This document shows positions 13,501-23,790 of a DNA stretch of 64,000 bases, one piece after another; within the stretch, counting starts at the first letter, position 1, and each line of letters opens with the position of its first letter. Below the pieces are notes generated by a model. It ran no database searches and was not told the DNA's origin. It saw only the letters and a list, made by a program, of their open reading frames with translations. The DNA lies in the NCBI RefSeq assembly GCF_030867095.1, contig NC_081833.1, positions 69,281,895-69,345,894 of the forward strand, given 5' to 3'. The stretch is from Alligator mississippiensis. Lineage: Eukaryota > Chordata > Crocodylia > Alligatoridae. The position numbers and the translations under genes were made by a program.

Positions 13501-14964
13501 GATCTACATGCTCTGGGAATTTTTGGGAACTCACTGGATCCATTGGCCGACCAGGTCTCTCCAACAGCTTTGCACCCAACCCCTGGTGGATGACCCAAGT
13601 GGAGATCCACTGGCATGGTAGTAAGCTAGGAACGTGTTTCCTTTCTGCCTTGAGCTGTCTACTCCAGCATCTCCTCCAGTGCAGATTCCAGCACCAGGGA
13701 GAGCTTTTATGAGGAGTGTGGGATGAGTAAATATTTTTGTGGAAGTGGGATGGGATAAACTAAACACTGGGGGAGCCTCTGTAGAGCTAAACACCCTTGG
13801 CCCATCCAGGAATGTCACTGGGCAGCACATAGGCAAGCTTCAATAGCATGGCACAATGGGGAAATGTTAAGGCAAAATACAGCAGGGAGAGATCACTAAT
13901 CCTTTCAGTTCACTCACTTTCTTCCCTAGGTAACCAAGTCCTTTTCAGATAACAACCAGAACTGTTAATGAAAGAAGTTATGCAAGTGCAGGAGGTTTGA
14001 TTCACCAAGCCGCCACACTGGCAACAGGTTTACACAACCACCCCACCCAAAAGCAAGAGTGGATAATTGCACCCCTCTAGCAAGGGTGGTAAAGAACAGC
14101 TAAAGAAGTAATGAAAGCCAAGAAAAAAAGGGAAACCAATGTAATTTTATATAATTGGGGCATAGGGGTAATATAGATTTCGGTATCATAGAGGAAAGAT
14201 TGGCCAGTACATTATGTATTAATTCGTATTGCAGAATTGTACTTATCAAAGTAAACTGTACTTATGTAAAAAGCAAGCATATAAATCTTGTCTCATTGTC
14301 ATTTGGCAACTTACAGCAGCTGTTAATTGTGTTATATATCTTCCAGAACTATGTACAGTAGATGCCGGATGGCTCCAGTTACATTATTGCACTCACAAAT
14401 ATGGTTTTCTCTTGGGGACCAGGATTTTTCTGTGCTCTGAAGAAAGCAATGCAAAATAACAAATGAGACTAAAAAATGTAAAAGAAATGCTGCCCCAGCA
14501 GACACAGCATAATTTGGTCCTATATTGGAGAAAAAAAATATAAAATCAGGTTTGCAAGCCAGTCATAGGCAAAATATTAGGGTTACATATAGTCAGGTAA
14601 ACTGGTGTTTCTAAATTCTAACAACATAAATATGAATCACTAAATCTAATGGAGAAACTGGTTCATGCTAAAGGATAATCTGGCCCTTAGCACTCAAACT
14701 AGTTTACCAGCCAACTGAGCCCTTTTGGTTAGCTCAGCTGGAAGAAAAGCTAGTTCAAATTTCCCTATGGGCTAAACTCATCTGCTGAACACCACAAAGT
14801 TAGATGGGGTCTGAACCTGGTCAAAAGTCAATTTTTAATGCTTCTGTTCACTGGAATTAATGTCCTCTCTCTTTATCTTAAAAGCATCTTAATATTTAAC
14901 TAACTGGTCCAGAAACAGTTGTGGGTGCGAGGAACTCACAGATTCTGGATCCCACTTTAATTTT
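10518..14964. other. Non-coding stretch, no gene seen
   Basis: Paired short frames on both strands (for example 11051-11350 plus and 11794-12120 minus, about 100 codons) carry no domain and look fortuitous. A T-run lies at about 12367-12380 and an A-run near 12150. An isolated tRNA-like A-box (GGTTAGCTCAGCTGG, 14730) is followed by a B-box-like sequence far too close to make a tRNA. No mobile-element ends were recognised. Confidence 0.5.
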
Positions 14965-15162
14965 GGGTACATCTATAGAGTTCAAGGCATTTCTGTGCAA
15001 TGATACAACATACTAGCTCTGCTCATGCTAGCTCCCAAAGTGGAAGCGGTATACATGAGCCAATATAGTGTGCTCGGTGCTCATGGACAATACCAAATGA
15101 CCATGGCTACCCAAGCTAATACATCCAGTGCTACCATTGCTATGTGCTCTACATAAATACCC
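14965..15162. mobile_element. Harbinger-like MITE, about 198 bp, decayed
   Basis: The left end GGGTACATCTATAGAG pairs with the right end CTCTACATAAATACCC. The 3-bp flanks are TTT and ATT, so any target duplication has one change. The interior carries GCTAGC-type words and no frame. The ends resemble those at 10029 and 43633 (GGG, a short spacer, then TCTACA/TCTATA), so I group it with them at lower confidence. Confidence 0.55.
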
Positions 15163-15195
15163 ATTGACTCTCTGTGGCCTACAAGACTCATTTTT

Positions 15196-15310
15196 ATTGT
15201 TGCCTCAGTTTTCCTCCGTGAAAAATAAGAATGAGAATAAAATTGAGCTGAATAACCACAGGGTTGTGAGGATTAATTAGTTAATATATGTACCCTGAGG
15301 ATGAAAACTG
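15196..15310 (+). repeat. MIR/L2-type retroposon fossil
   Basis: GTTGCCTCAGTTTTCCTCC, then an AAAATAAGAATGAGAATAA segment, then AGGGTTGTGAGGATTAATTAG follows the order of the MIR 3' half (CCTCAGTTTCC, TGTAAAATGGG, GGTTGTGAGGATTAAAT). It is heavily diverged, as expected of an ancient amniote family. Confidence 0.75.
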
Positions 15311-15510
15311 CTACCAGGTGCAAAACCTAAGAACTGTTTATACCCATAAATGAACATGCATGGAAGAGGTGGTTTGGAAACAACCTGATTTTTTTCTATT
15401 TGTGCATATTCCATGTTAACCAAGTGCTGAACAGAATTCCTACTGAAATCAATGGGAGTTACATGAGCAAAAAAAAAAAAAGGAAAGTCTAGGATCTTGG
15501 GTAATTCTAC

Positions 15511-15640
15511 AAGTGATTTAGGAACCTAATTTCCATTGTGAAAGTTGACTTAGACACTTAGGAGCCAAAGTGTTGCTGAAAGTCAAGGAGGTTTAGATCC
15601 CTAAAAAATTTAAGCTCTTGTGAAAACTTTACTTGGTTAC
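15511..15640. repeat. Decayed dispersed repeat (TTTAGGARCCTAA type)
   Basis: Words such as GATTTAGGAACCTAA, AGACACTTAGGAGCC and AGGTTTAGATCCCTAA alternate in a pattern that I remember from an old, widespread sauropsid repeat. Related traces occur at 43249-43330 and 52013-52085. The type of element is unknown. Confidence 0.4.
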
Positions 15641-15647
15641 TAAACAG

Positions 15648-15870
15648 TGTTATGGGGTACAGTAGAAGTGTGGTTAAGGCATGTTGCTACAGCTCCAAAA
15701 ATGTGAGTTCAAGCCTCACTTTAAGTATCTGCTGAAGACTGCTCCTAGTCAAACCAGCTACAAAGGGTTACCTGGTCAGTTGGGCTGAGTACTCAATGAT
15801 GCTACTCCCTTGTGGGCAGTTGGGTAGAAATCAGAATACCTCAACCAGGCTAGACAATGGGGATTCAACA
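15648..15870 (+). repeat. Possible tRNA-headed SINE
   Basis: An A-box-like TGGTTAAGGCATG (15671) is followed 34 bp on by a B-box-like GAGTTCAAGCCTC (15705), a spacing that fits an RNA polymerase III internal promoter. About 150 bp of body follows with no clear poly-A tail. No second copy was found in the window, so the SINE call rests on the promoter boxes alone. Confidence 0.4.
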
Positions 15871-15940
15871 CTGGCCTTTGGCCCCCTTTTTTTTTTGTAC
15901 AAGTTGGAATACAATCTTTCACAAGGAGAAAAAATATAAG

Positions 15941-16255
15941 GGGACCTACGCACATGCAGAGAGGCTGCTCCAACATGCTGTAATTAAGTAGCTTGATTAA
16001 TTCAGTCTGTGTCATGTGTATCAGCATCCCTGCGCTAAAAAATGGTGGCAGGGGTGCTTTAACTAAAGCTCATTCGAGTTTCAGTTAAAGTGCCCTGCCA
16101 CTATTTTCAGCACGGGGACTCTGATACACATGATGCTCTGGGTGCTTTAATTAAAGCAGCTCTAGGAGAACAAGCTTTAGCTAGCTTTAGCTCCAGGAGT
16201 GCTAATGAAAGTGCCCTCCCTCCCCCTCACTTCCAGAGCATGTGTATAAATGCCC
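15941..16255. mobile_element. Foldback MITE, copy 2 of a two-copy family
   Basis: The ends pair as GGGACCTACGCACATGC against GCATGTGTATAAATGCCC. Inside, a second stem pairs GGCAGGGGTGCTTTAAC with GTTAAAGTGCCCTGCC around a short spacer, and CTTTAATTAAAGC is a local palindrome. The layout and several words match the copy at 6262-6596. The 3-bp flanks (AAG and ACA) do not match, so the target duplication is not demonstrated. There is no coding capacity. Confidence 0.7.
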
Positions 16256-16312
16256 ACATTTCCTGCAAAAAAAGCATTCAAGTGTTAAGTTGAAATAAAT
16301 GGTAATGTAATA

Positions 16313-16440
16313 ATGATGTTGTAGCTGTAAGGGTCCAGAAATTATGTGACAGGCAAGGATTAAGCTAAATTGAAATAAGTCATTTAGATCTGAGATATCT
16401 TAATTTCTTTCAAGAACAAGTAAGATCTTTATATAAATCC
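16313..16440 (+). repeat. Dispersed retroposon-like repeat, copy 1
   Basis: GTTGTAGCTGTAAGGGTCC, AGAAATTATG and GGCAAGGATT occur in the same order and spacing as at 34898 onward. The family resembles a repeat common in turtle and crocodilian genomes that begins TGTAGCCATGTTGGTC. The 3' half is strongly diverged. Confidence 0.6.
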
Positions 16441-17893
16441 CTATTTCTTGGGGGCTATGGCTTCATTTGGGGTCATCTGCTCAGTTTTAAATTAAGTCTC
16501 CAGTGGTTATCTGAATCAATGGCTGAAATCCTAGCATAGACAAGACCTAAGCATGGGCTGTTAGGAGAACTGGGTGTCTGGGTCCCAGATTCTCTTCCCA
16601 TCTCTCTCTGTTTTACACACACACAAACACAAACACATTTTTCCTGGGAAATCACTAGACTGTTTATCTTGTTGGGAAAAGGTGCTATTTTGCAAGTGTG
16701 CTGGGAATAGTCAATGGACTTTGGCCAAAATTGTGAATTATTATTTGTAAAGTGTGTTGATACTCTTAGCTGCAAGGTGCTACCTAAGTGCAAAGCCATA
16801 TTGTGGATTATAATAAATCATATGAGTATAGGGAATCAATTTTCTATGATTCTATATGCTCATTTAAACAAAGGTCCATTGTTGGTATCTAACTCATTTA
16901 GGTCCAATTCCTGCAAGGCACTGAGTTCCTTGCACTGAAGTCAGTAGGGGTGGAGACACTCCACCTTGTCCATCCCTTGCTGTCATAAGAATCTATTAAT
17001 TTAAATGGGAAATGTGCCTAAGTAACAACTGCAGGAGTGACATCTGGAGCAAAAGCAAAAGGGAATGCATTTTGCTTTTCCCATCACTTGGCTGCAGTTC
17101 TAATCTAAAAGTGTGAACCATGAGAAAGATTAAAGATACCAAAGGCCAAACGCCTGTTTTAACTAGACCAGAGAGTCCAAGGTTTCCTCTAAGATCCTGG
17201 ACTATACCTTCCAGACATCACAGATATATGGAACTTGGAGATAAGCTGGTATTTATTCTAGATATAATGAAAAAATACAGTGAACTGCCCTGGACCTTGC
17301 TCCTGGACTGCAATTAATCTCTGATTGCTATAGTAATCTCATTGGAAAAAAAGAATAAAGTTCTTTTTTTTTTTAAACCCAAAATATTAGCAAACTGAGA
17401 AAACAAACAGCTGCAAAAAGGTACCGGAGAACAACAACAACAGCAACAAAGGAAGAAAAAGTGATACCCACTTTCCACAGTAAAAATTATAGATTGTGTA
17501 TATTGTTCCTGTTCCAACTAAGGAATACATCCCATTGACTTTGAAGGTGGCATCTAGCACACAGACGGGTCTGAGGCAGGTAGAGAGATGTAAGAAGCAA
17601 GCTCTTTATTTATCCACATTTGACACAGATAATCCTATTGTTGTGTCCCCTGCTCTGTTACAGTATGGATTTTAGTCTTATTAATGGGCCTAATCCTGCT
17701 CACACCTGGATCCAATTTCTATGAAAGGCATTTCCATGCATGTCAGTGGAGTTTCACCAAATGTCAACAAATGTGGTCCACAGGCAGCAAAACTATTTCA
17801 CTGCTTCTTCTCTTCAAGATAAAGAGAACTGAAGGCCCGGGTTGCTATTGCAAAGCTTTACATACTGATTCTAGCCTACTTTAGCTGCTAGAT
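16441..17893. other. Non-coding stretch with a CA-rich run and one old repeat trace
   Basis: A (CA)-rich run at about 16612-16636 explains a Cys-Val repeat in a short minus-strand frame. Near 16900-16975, words like TCCTGCAAGGCACTGAG and CTGAAGTCAGTAGGGG fit an old sauropsid repeat. A (CAA)-rich patch lies near 17430. No gene was seen. Confidence 0.5.
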
Positions 17894-18054
17894 CGGGGTG
17901 GCCAACCTGCGGCTCCAGACCCACATGCGGCTCTTCAGAAGTTAATATTCTTCCACCGTCTGGTCACCGTGTGCTTGTGCAAAGATTCAAGGAGATGCCT
18001 ATTAATTTCTGAAGGGCCGCATGTGGCTCCAGAACCACAGGCTGGCTACGCCCG
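17894..18054. mobile_element. hAT MITE, 161 bp, palindromic, perfect 8-bp target duplication
   Basis: TGCTAGAT occurs immediately before (17886-17893) and immediately after (18055-18062), a perfect 8-bp target-site duplication, which is the hAT signature. The ends CGGGGTGGCCAACCTG and, read inward from the right, CGGGCGTAGCCAGCCTG are inverted repeats. Pairing continues through CGGCTCCAGA and CAGAAGTTAAT, so about 60 bp at each end folds back on a short central loop. The ends resemble CAGGGGTGGCCAACCTG of hAT Charlie-like families. No frame is present. Confidence 0.9.
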
Positions 18055-18107
18055 TGCTAGATGGTAGCTTGAAGAATGACAACATGGAAGAACACTATCA
18101 CTGTTTT

Positions 18108-18260
18108 ATTAATATAGTAGTGCTTTGTGACCCCAGACAAGATCAGGTCCCCTATAAGAGAAGTATGCTACAAATACAGACAAAATGACAGTCCTTGCCA
18201 TTGCAGATCTTACCATCTAAATAGACAAGACAGAGAAAGAGGGCAAAGGGGGAAAAGAAA
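18108..18260 (-). repeat. MIR/L2-type retroposon fossil, minus strand
   Basis: GACAGTCCTTGCCATTGCAG, then ATCTTACCATCTAAATAGAC and AAGACAGAGAAAGAGGGC match the reverse complement of an old LINE/SINE tail that reads GTCTATTTAGACTGTAAGCTC. Strongly diverged. Name given by motif order only. Confidence 0.6.
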
Positions 18261-18914
18261 ATAGCACAAGTTAAACTCAGCAATTTTTTCTTGTTCTTCA
18301 TACCAGAATGTTATCTCAATATTTTCCTGACACAACTTCAGTCTTTCAGGGAATATCTGTGGATTTAAGTGGTTTGTTTTTTTTTAATGTATACATACAA
18401 CAAAAAAGAGATTACCTAATGTTTCTCTCCTATTTAACAGAAAAATCATTTTTTCTCAAAAATATTTGTGAGTGATTTGATGTCTTTCGCAGATTAATTA
18501 CCAAATTTCTCCTCTTCTCATTTACCTAGCTCTAGGCTATGACACTTCTTGTCATGTTACTTTTCTTTTGCCTGCAAGTCCCTTCCTATCAAAAAATGAA
18601 CAGCTCCAACTTTGTTAAGAGTCAAGGAAACCCAGAAACTTTCAATAAGGGCGAAATCATCTTAGATCTGACGGCCAACTTCTATCCAATGCAGAGATGT
18701 GCAAAGCAGCCCCTTTGACAGCCAATAAAAAGTTGTTATAGCTTCCCTGAAGCCACAAGTCCTGAGAATTTTGTGTTGAGCTTGTATTCAATTATTCTGT
18801 CATCAAGGAATTGGCTTTAATCAGGAAATAACTCTAAAACTCCAGATTTTAAAATCTCCATTTAAATAGTGTAGAGTACTAGACAAGAGCTAGTTATCAT
18901 GAATCTATACTAGT

Positions 18915-19030
18915 ATGTAGATTTGTAAGCTCTTTGGGGCAGAGAATGTGTATCATGTTTTAGGTTTAAAAATACTATATGTATTTGCAGCATCAGAGAT
19001 GCTTGTTAAGCTATCAGTAAATGAGTGAAA
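18915..19030 (+). repeat. L2-type LINE 3' end fossil
   Basis: TTGTAAGCTCTTTGGGGCAG, then AGAATGTGTATCATG, and a tail ending GCTATCAGTAAATGAGTG matches the L2-type 3' end (TGTAAGCTCCTTGGGGCAGGG ending in CTCAATAAATATTTG) in order and spacing. Only the tail is preserved, as usual for 5'-truncated L2 copies. Confidence 0.7.
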
Positions 19031-21193
19031 TGGAGTGAATGTCCCAGACATCTTCAAATATTTTCATTAAGTCTCCATCCCTTCATGGAAAGACTCTTTC
19101 AAGTAAAGATCTGTACTGCTAAAACTAGATGTCACTGGAATGGAGCAATCTGTGTCAATAGGCAGGTATTTAATTGTGCCTTCCCGATAGATTATCACCA
19201 TCCCATCACTCTCAGGTCTGGCTGAGCAGGAGAGATTGAAGGTGCTCCCAGCTCTATAGAAGCCACCTCTGTGAATTAGTAAATGACAAATGACATACCA
19301 TTATGACACCTCTTTTTGATTGGTGTGTGATAGGAGTGGGGAGAGAGGACAGAGCAGTAATATGCTGTAATATCAGTCTAGTCTGGGACGCTTTTGCTCA
19401 GAGCTTTAGTTTGAAGGCACTGGAGGTGATACTACACACAAATACTCCACTGTTGATTTTAGTCATGAAATTATGTATGAGTTTTTATATATGGCTCATT
19501 AACTAAAATAGTGTGGAGTTAAGGTGGGGTGGGGGTTGCTTTTGGTTACAAGTTTGGGGCAGGGGGAGGGGTGTTGTTCTGTTTTAATTTCAGTGTGATG
19601 GCCATTAAAGATTTGGGTCCAAAACTTTAAATTCTTTGCAAATTCTTTACATGCATTTCACGTTTTAAGGAAGGTATAGGCATTGCACTAACGGGCTAAC
19701 TGGGCATTCATGCTTCATCTGAGAGTGACTCTGAATTTTCTCTCAGACATTTGATATTCCTACAATCATCGTGTGTTTTCCCTTCATCTTTCTCGTGCAC
19801 AGACAAAATGAAGTAACTTGAATCCAAGCAAAGTTCTCTGCAGCATACTACAAAATCTAAATTGAGAACTCTGCAAACTCATTGTTGTGGTACGGGAAGT
19901 GTGGAAAGCAAGGCCATTTTTAGTAACCATCAGATGGTGGGACAAGGAAAAGCTGCCTAGGATTTTTCTTGGGATATGCCAGAAATATGCACAGTCCTAG
20001 GCATTGTGCCAGCAGAATGAGGGCATATTAGTGAAGTACGGGGCGGGGAAAAGTTAGCACCTCCCGTGCAGAAACCTGCATTTACCGTTCAGCTAAGGAG
20101 TAGCATTAGCAGTCAAATATCCAAAGAAATCTATAAAGAGGTGGGATGGGGAAGCAAAAATAAGAATTAGGGCACAGGAAAATGATCTAGAACAGAATTG
20201 TGTTTCTCCCTTGAGTTACAGACCAGCTCAAAGCCAAAGGTACTAGTAATCCCACTTACGGTGGTATCTTCCTCCTTGTTTTAATTTCATCCATGAGCAA
20301 ACAACTGGATTTATCCCTGACAACTGGAACTCTGCAAACATGTCACAAAGTTGTGTTTTTGATAAAGCTGGAGCTGGATGAAACTCTCAAGAGAAAAACC
20401 CCAAAAAGTGAGTGGATGTGGCTTTCATACATGTTGGTGTTCAGGGAGAGCAACTTGAGTGAAAACATTTGCCCACAATTTGCAGGGTTACTGTAGAAAC
20501 TAGTTATAGCCTCTGTCCAGTGTAGAGGTGACTACCACAGCTTTTCCTCTCTCTGTCTCTTGTATTATTCATTTTAGTCTAGTTAAAAAAAAAAAAAAAA
20601 GATGCTCCACAAGGTTCATGTTAAACAGGTTAGATATGCTGCAATCGCTTTTTGATTGAGACGCTATTAATGAGCGATCCTGGACAAGTAACGTGTCGTG
20701 TGTTTGTGCCAGCAGCCTTGTGATGGAACACAGATGTTGGTGAGATTCTTGGAAAAAATATATAATTATACTTATTTGCATTATGTTTTAACTGAACCTG
20801 TCCTGTATGTGTTTGCATGCACATGCACACAGACTTTACAGGGGAGCTGGGGTGCAGAGTTGTGATAGCCAAATGCCAGAGTTTTGAAGCACCGTAGACC
20901 CCCCCACAAGGAAGAGCATCTTTCACTGCACCATCCTCACAGCCCTGCTGCTGGATACTACCAGGCAAGCAGTACTTTCAGGACACTGGTCCACATCTGG
21001 GCTAGATACACCCCTCTTGAGCAACTGAATACCCATGTCCACACCAGTTACTCAGTCCTGCATTCCCTCCTCACCCTCAGGGGATGGTTATGGCCACTTG
21101 TCAGCAATCAGGTACTCCCATTTATTTTCTCTGGTCCTATACAGCTGCTGCCTCAGCCTTCTGCAAACATATCTGTTATTTTCTTTTCTCTTA
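19031..21193. other. Non-coding stretch, no gene seen
   Basis: Contains a G-rich patch at about 19519-19576 (runs GGGG, GGGGG) that could form a quadruplex, and an A16-type run near 20587-20600. Open frames of up to 114 codons (20884-21228 plus) have no domain. No repeat ends were recognised. Confidence 0.5.
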
Positions 21194-21488
21194 GGCCAGG
21201 TATAGACATTACACTTTTAGTGGTATAAGTGACTGGTCTATGTCCAGTCTATACAGAACAGAAGTTTGGCACACAAAACCAGTCTATACCCGCAGCACAA
21301 CAAAAGTTTCGCGCACACAGACTTGTTTAAAAAAGGCTGGACCTAGCCTAAGATTTGCCCCCCTCCCCTGCCCACCAAAGGGCGAATATATGTTCTGTTC
21401 GCTACCAACCTAAACGATGCCACTTACAGAAAACCACCCAACTTGGATCAATTCTGCCTTGGGCTTTTCGAATGTCTGTAACTAGCCC
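21194..21488 (+). mobile_element. Non-autonomous DNA transposon, three-copy family, copy A (full length)
   Basis: The left end GGCCAGGTATAGACATT is an imperfect inverted repeat of the right end (read inward GGGCTAGTTACAGACATT). The interior includes ACACTTTTAGTGGTATAAG, GAACAGAAGTTTGG, CACCAAAGGGCGAAT and AACTTGGATCAATTC, all shared with copy B (inverted, 27536-27778) and partly with copy C (38374-38526). No transposase frame and no clear target duplication. Confidence 0.75.
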
Positions 21489-23262
21489 AACTGTTCCCCA
21501 GCTGGTGCTTTAAAAACACGCCGCACAGACGGCATCCGGTGAGCAGTCCAGTGCAGGTTCAGGATTTGCTAGGCTACTGAAAATAATAGGCTCGCTCGTT
21601 TGAAAGGTAGGGCAAGATGCTGTTATAAGGTGATTTCCACTTAACTGAGAGCTAGCAGCTATTAACATCACTAAGGATTTATCTGCACTGCCACTGCTCT
21701 TTTGACAATCTGCACCACTTTTAACATTGTGCATTTGATTTCTAAATCTATTACTGTTTGACAGTCCCCCTAATCAATCAGCAGACAAATTTGTGAAGGT
21801 CCTTGGTGGGAACTTGCCAAAATGACAGTTTTACTGCCACTGTGGCAGCTTGTACAGGGTGGCTATTATGTTTTTTGATTCTCTCAAAAAAAAATCCAGT
21901 TTGCTAGCAGACTAGTGCTCCTAACCTATAAGTATCCTAAGCAATGACACTATTATGCTGACAGGGAAAAACTACTGATGCCACAGAAGTGCAGGGGGTT
22001 AGTAATGAAAGCTCTTGCCCTGCTGCTTCTGTGTGAATGCAACATTTGTGCTCACTAAACCTAATTTAACCAAATGCAACTGCAACGCACATGACTGTAA
22101 CCAAATGCAGGTCCCAGGTGACTATTTGCTACAACCACGCTGTTCAAAAAGAGATGGCTTTACAACAAATCGAGCCACTGTGCTAGCCCAAACTGAAACT
22201 CAGCTGACGATGAGGCAACGCCGGATAAATATTGCAGAACCCCATGATTCACAGGCACCGAGAGATCTTTTCTTCCCACAGAAAGTCCTGCTGCTTACAA
22301 TTACATCAATAAAAAAGCAAGTCATATTAGCCAGGATGGATATTGACAGGGAAAGTGCTAAAGTAGCTTTGCTAATTCCAGTGCTGGCAAATATTTCTGT
22401 TCGCCAAATACTTATATTGATTTTTAAGTCTCACACTCCAGTGTTCCTGCTTTATGGTGACCATCCCTGCCACCCGGATAGCTTCTGAAAAGCACCTTAT
22501 TATGAAAACAGTTGCAATAAAGCCCATGGTCTGTTCATACGCTGCAGTAAGGTGCTCAGGGACTAAGCTGCTGAAGGTGGCATAAATCTGTATGGAGTAG
22601 GATGCCCATGTAGGGAGCGAGTAACAGTGGGAGAATTGGACCTCCTAGGAATAAAACGTCTAAACACCAATCCCTTAAAACTGTAATGAACTAATCAAAT
22701 GGTTTTCTAATCTCCGAGCTGCCTTAGGGACATTGTACCCCACGGGCAGCGATGGAAATGTTTATCATCTTGCCTGTTGTTTTTTTGTCACTGAACAAAG
22801 CCAGTTCCTGGCATGTCATCTGTGGACTAGTTGGTGCTGTTATGAGGACGAAAGTCCAGCGTCGGGATCTTGAACAAATATTAACTGCTTTATCCCACCT
22901 TGCTGATTATATTATTTCCATTTCATTTTTATCGGGCAGGATTAGTGATTTACTACGGGCTGTAAACTGCAGATGAAGCAGGCTCAGCTCACCTCCTACA
23001 GGCCCCAGGCGGAGGAAGCTGTCTCTCCTGTGCAGCTCCTGGTTGCAATACTTGAGGTCCTACTTTGAGTCTCTGCAGTTTTAAGGCACTGGGTACACCC
23101 GGGGCAAAATTTGTGCACTAATGTGCCACATACGCAGCCGCAAAGCTGCAGTTTGGGGCATTGGTGCATGGTTTGGATTCTCTATCATCTCGCCTGCCTG
23201 CACATGCGCCTGCCAGAAGCAAAAGGCAGGAGGAAAGGGCCCCACCTATGGCTAATCCAACA
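21489..23262. other. Unique non-coding DNA with two high-complexity blocks
   Basis: Blocks at about 22200-22440 and 22745-22980 are of high complexity, not repetitive, and contain scattered CpG, unlike most of the surrounding DNA. A 157-codon frame (22015-22488, plus, starting at a non-ATG codon) covers the first but has no recognisable domain. They could be conserved non-coding elements; that is inference without alignment. Confidence 0.4.
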
Positions 23263-23382
23263 GCCTAGTGATTAGGATACTTATCCAGGGAGAAGGATCC
23301 AAATTTTAGGCCTCCTTTACCCGGAGGGGATTGGAAACTGCATCTCCTGCTTCCCAGAGCTGGGCATTAACCACCAGGCCTC
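23263..23382. repeat. Foldback repeat with tRNA-like ends, copy 1
   Basis: AGCCTAGTGATTAGGATAC at the left pairs with GGCATTAACCACCAGGCC at the right, so the unit folds back. The words GTGGTTAGAGCAC/CCTAACCAC are typical of an old sauropsid repeat that reads like a tRNA head facing its own complement. A related head lies at 23626. Confidence 0.5.
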
Positions 23383-23625
23383 AGATCTCCTCTGCTTCAA
23401 TTGCAGCTGATTCACTGGACCTTGCATTTAATATCCCTTGGGTAAGATGGATGGAGAACAGTGAGGACGTTTCTGCCTTGGCGGGACCAAAGGCCCAGGC
23501 TAGATGCCAGGACTCTTTCCTAGCCAGGGCGACATCCATCTCTCTGAGCCACCCTCTGGCTTGTTCCCCTCCTCCTGGCCCCGGGTCCTCAGCCTCAAGA
23601 GAAAAGCTGGATAATGCTTACCATG

Positions 23626-23790
23626 GGGCCTGGTGGTTAGAGCACGTTACTGTGCAGAGATACCCTATGGCCTAATTCTTTGAAAGAGCTGAGCAAAGAG
23701 TCACTCCGAGGAAACTACCCATCTCTAGGCTAAGTCGGGCTGTGGTGCCTAAGTATGGATTTAGGAGCCGGGCTTCAGACACTCAGTTTG
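23626..23790. repeat. Foldback-type repeat, copy 2 (partial)
   Basis: GGGCCTGGTGGTTAGAGCAC at the left matches the head of the repeat at 23263. The right part ends in GTGCCTAAGTATGG and GATTTAGGAGCC, which belong to the older TTTAGGARCC-type repeat. The two may be fused or abutting. Confidence 0.4.

Noticed and set aside
14730-14770. tRNA gene suggested by GGTTAGCTCAGCTGG
   Set aside because: The B-box-like sequence follows after only about 10 bases, and no cloverleaf arms can be drawn.
22015-22488. 157-codon plus-strand frame as a gene
   Set aside because: It begins at a non-ATG codon, has no recognisable domain and no supporting gene structure.
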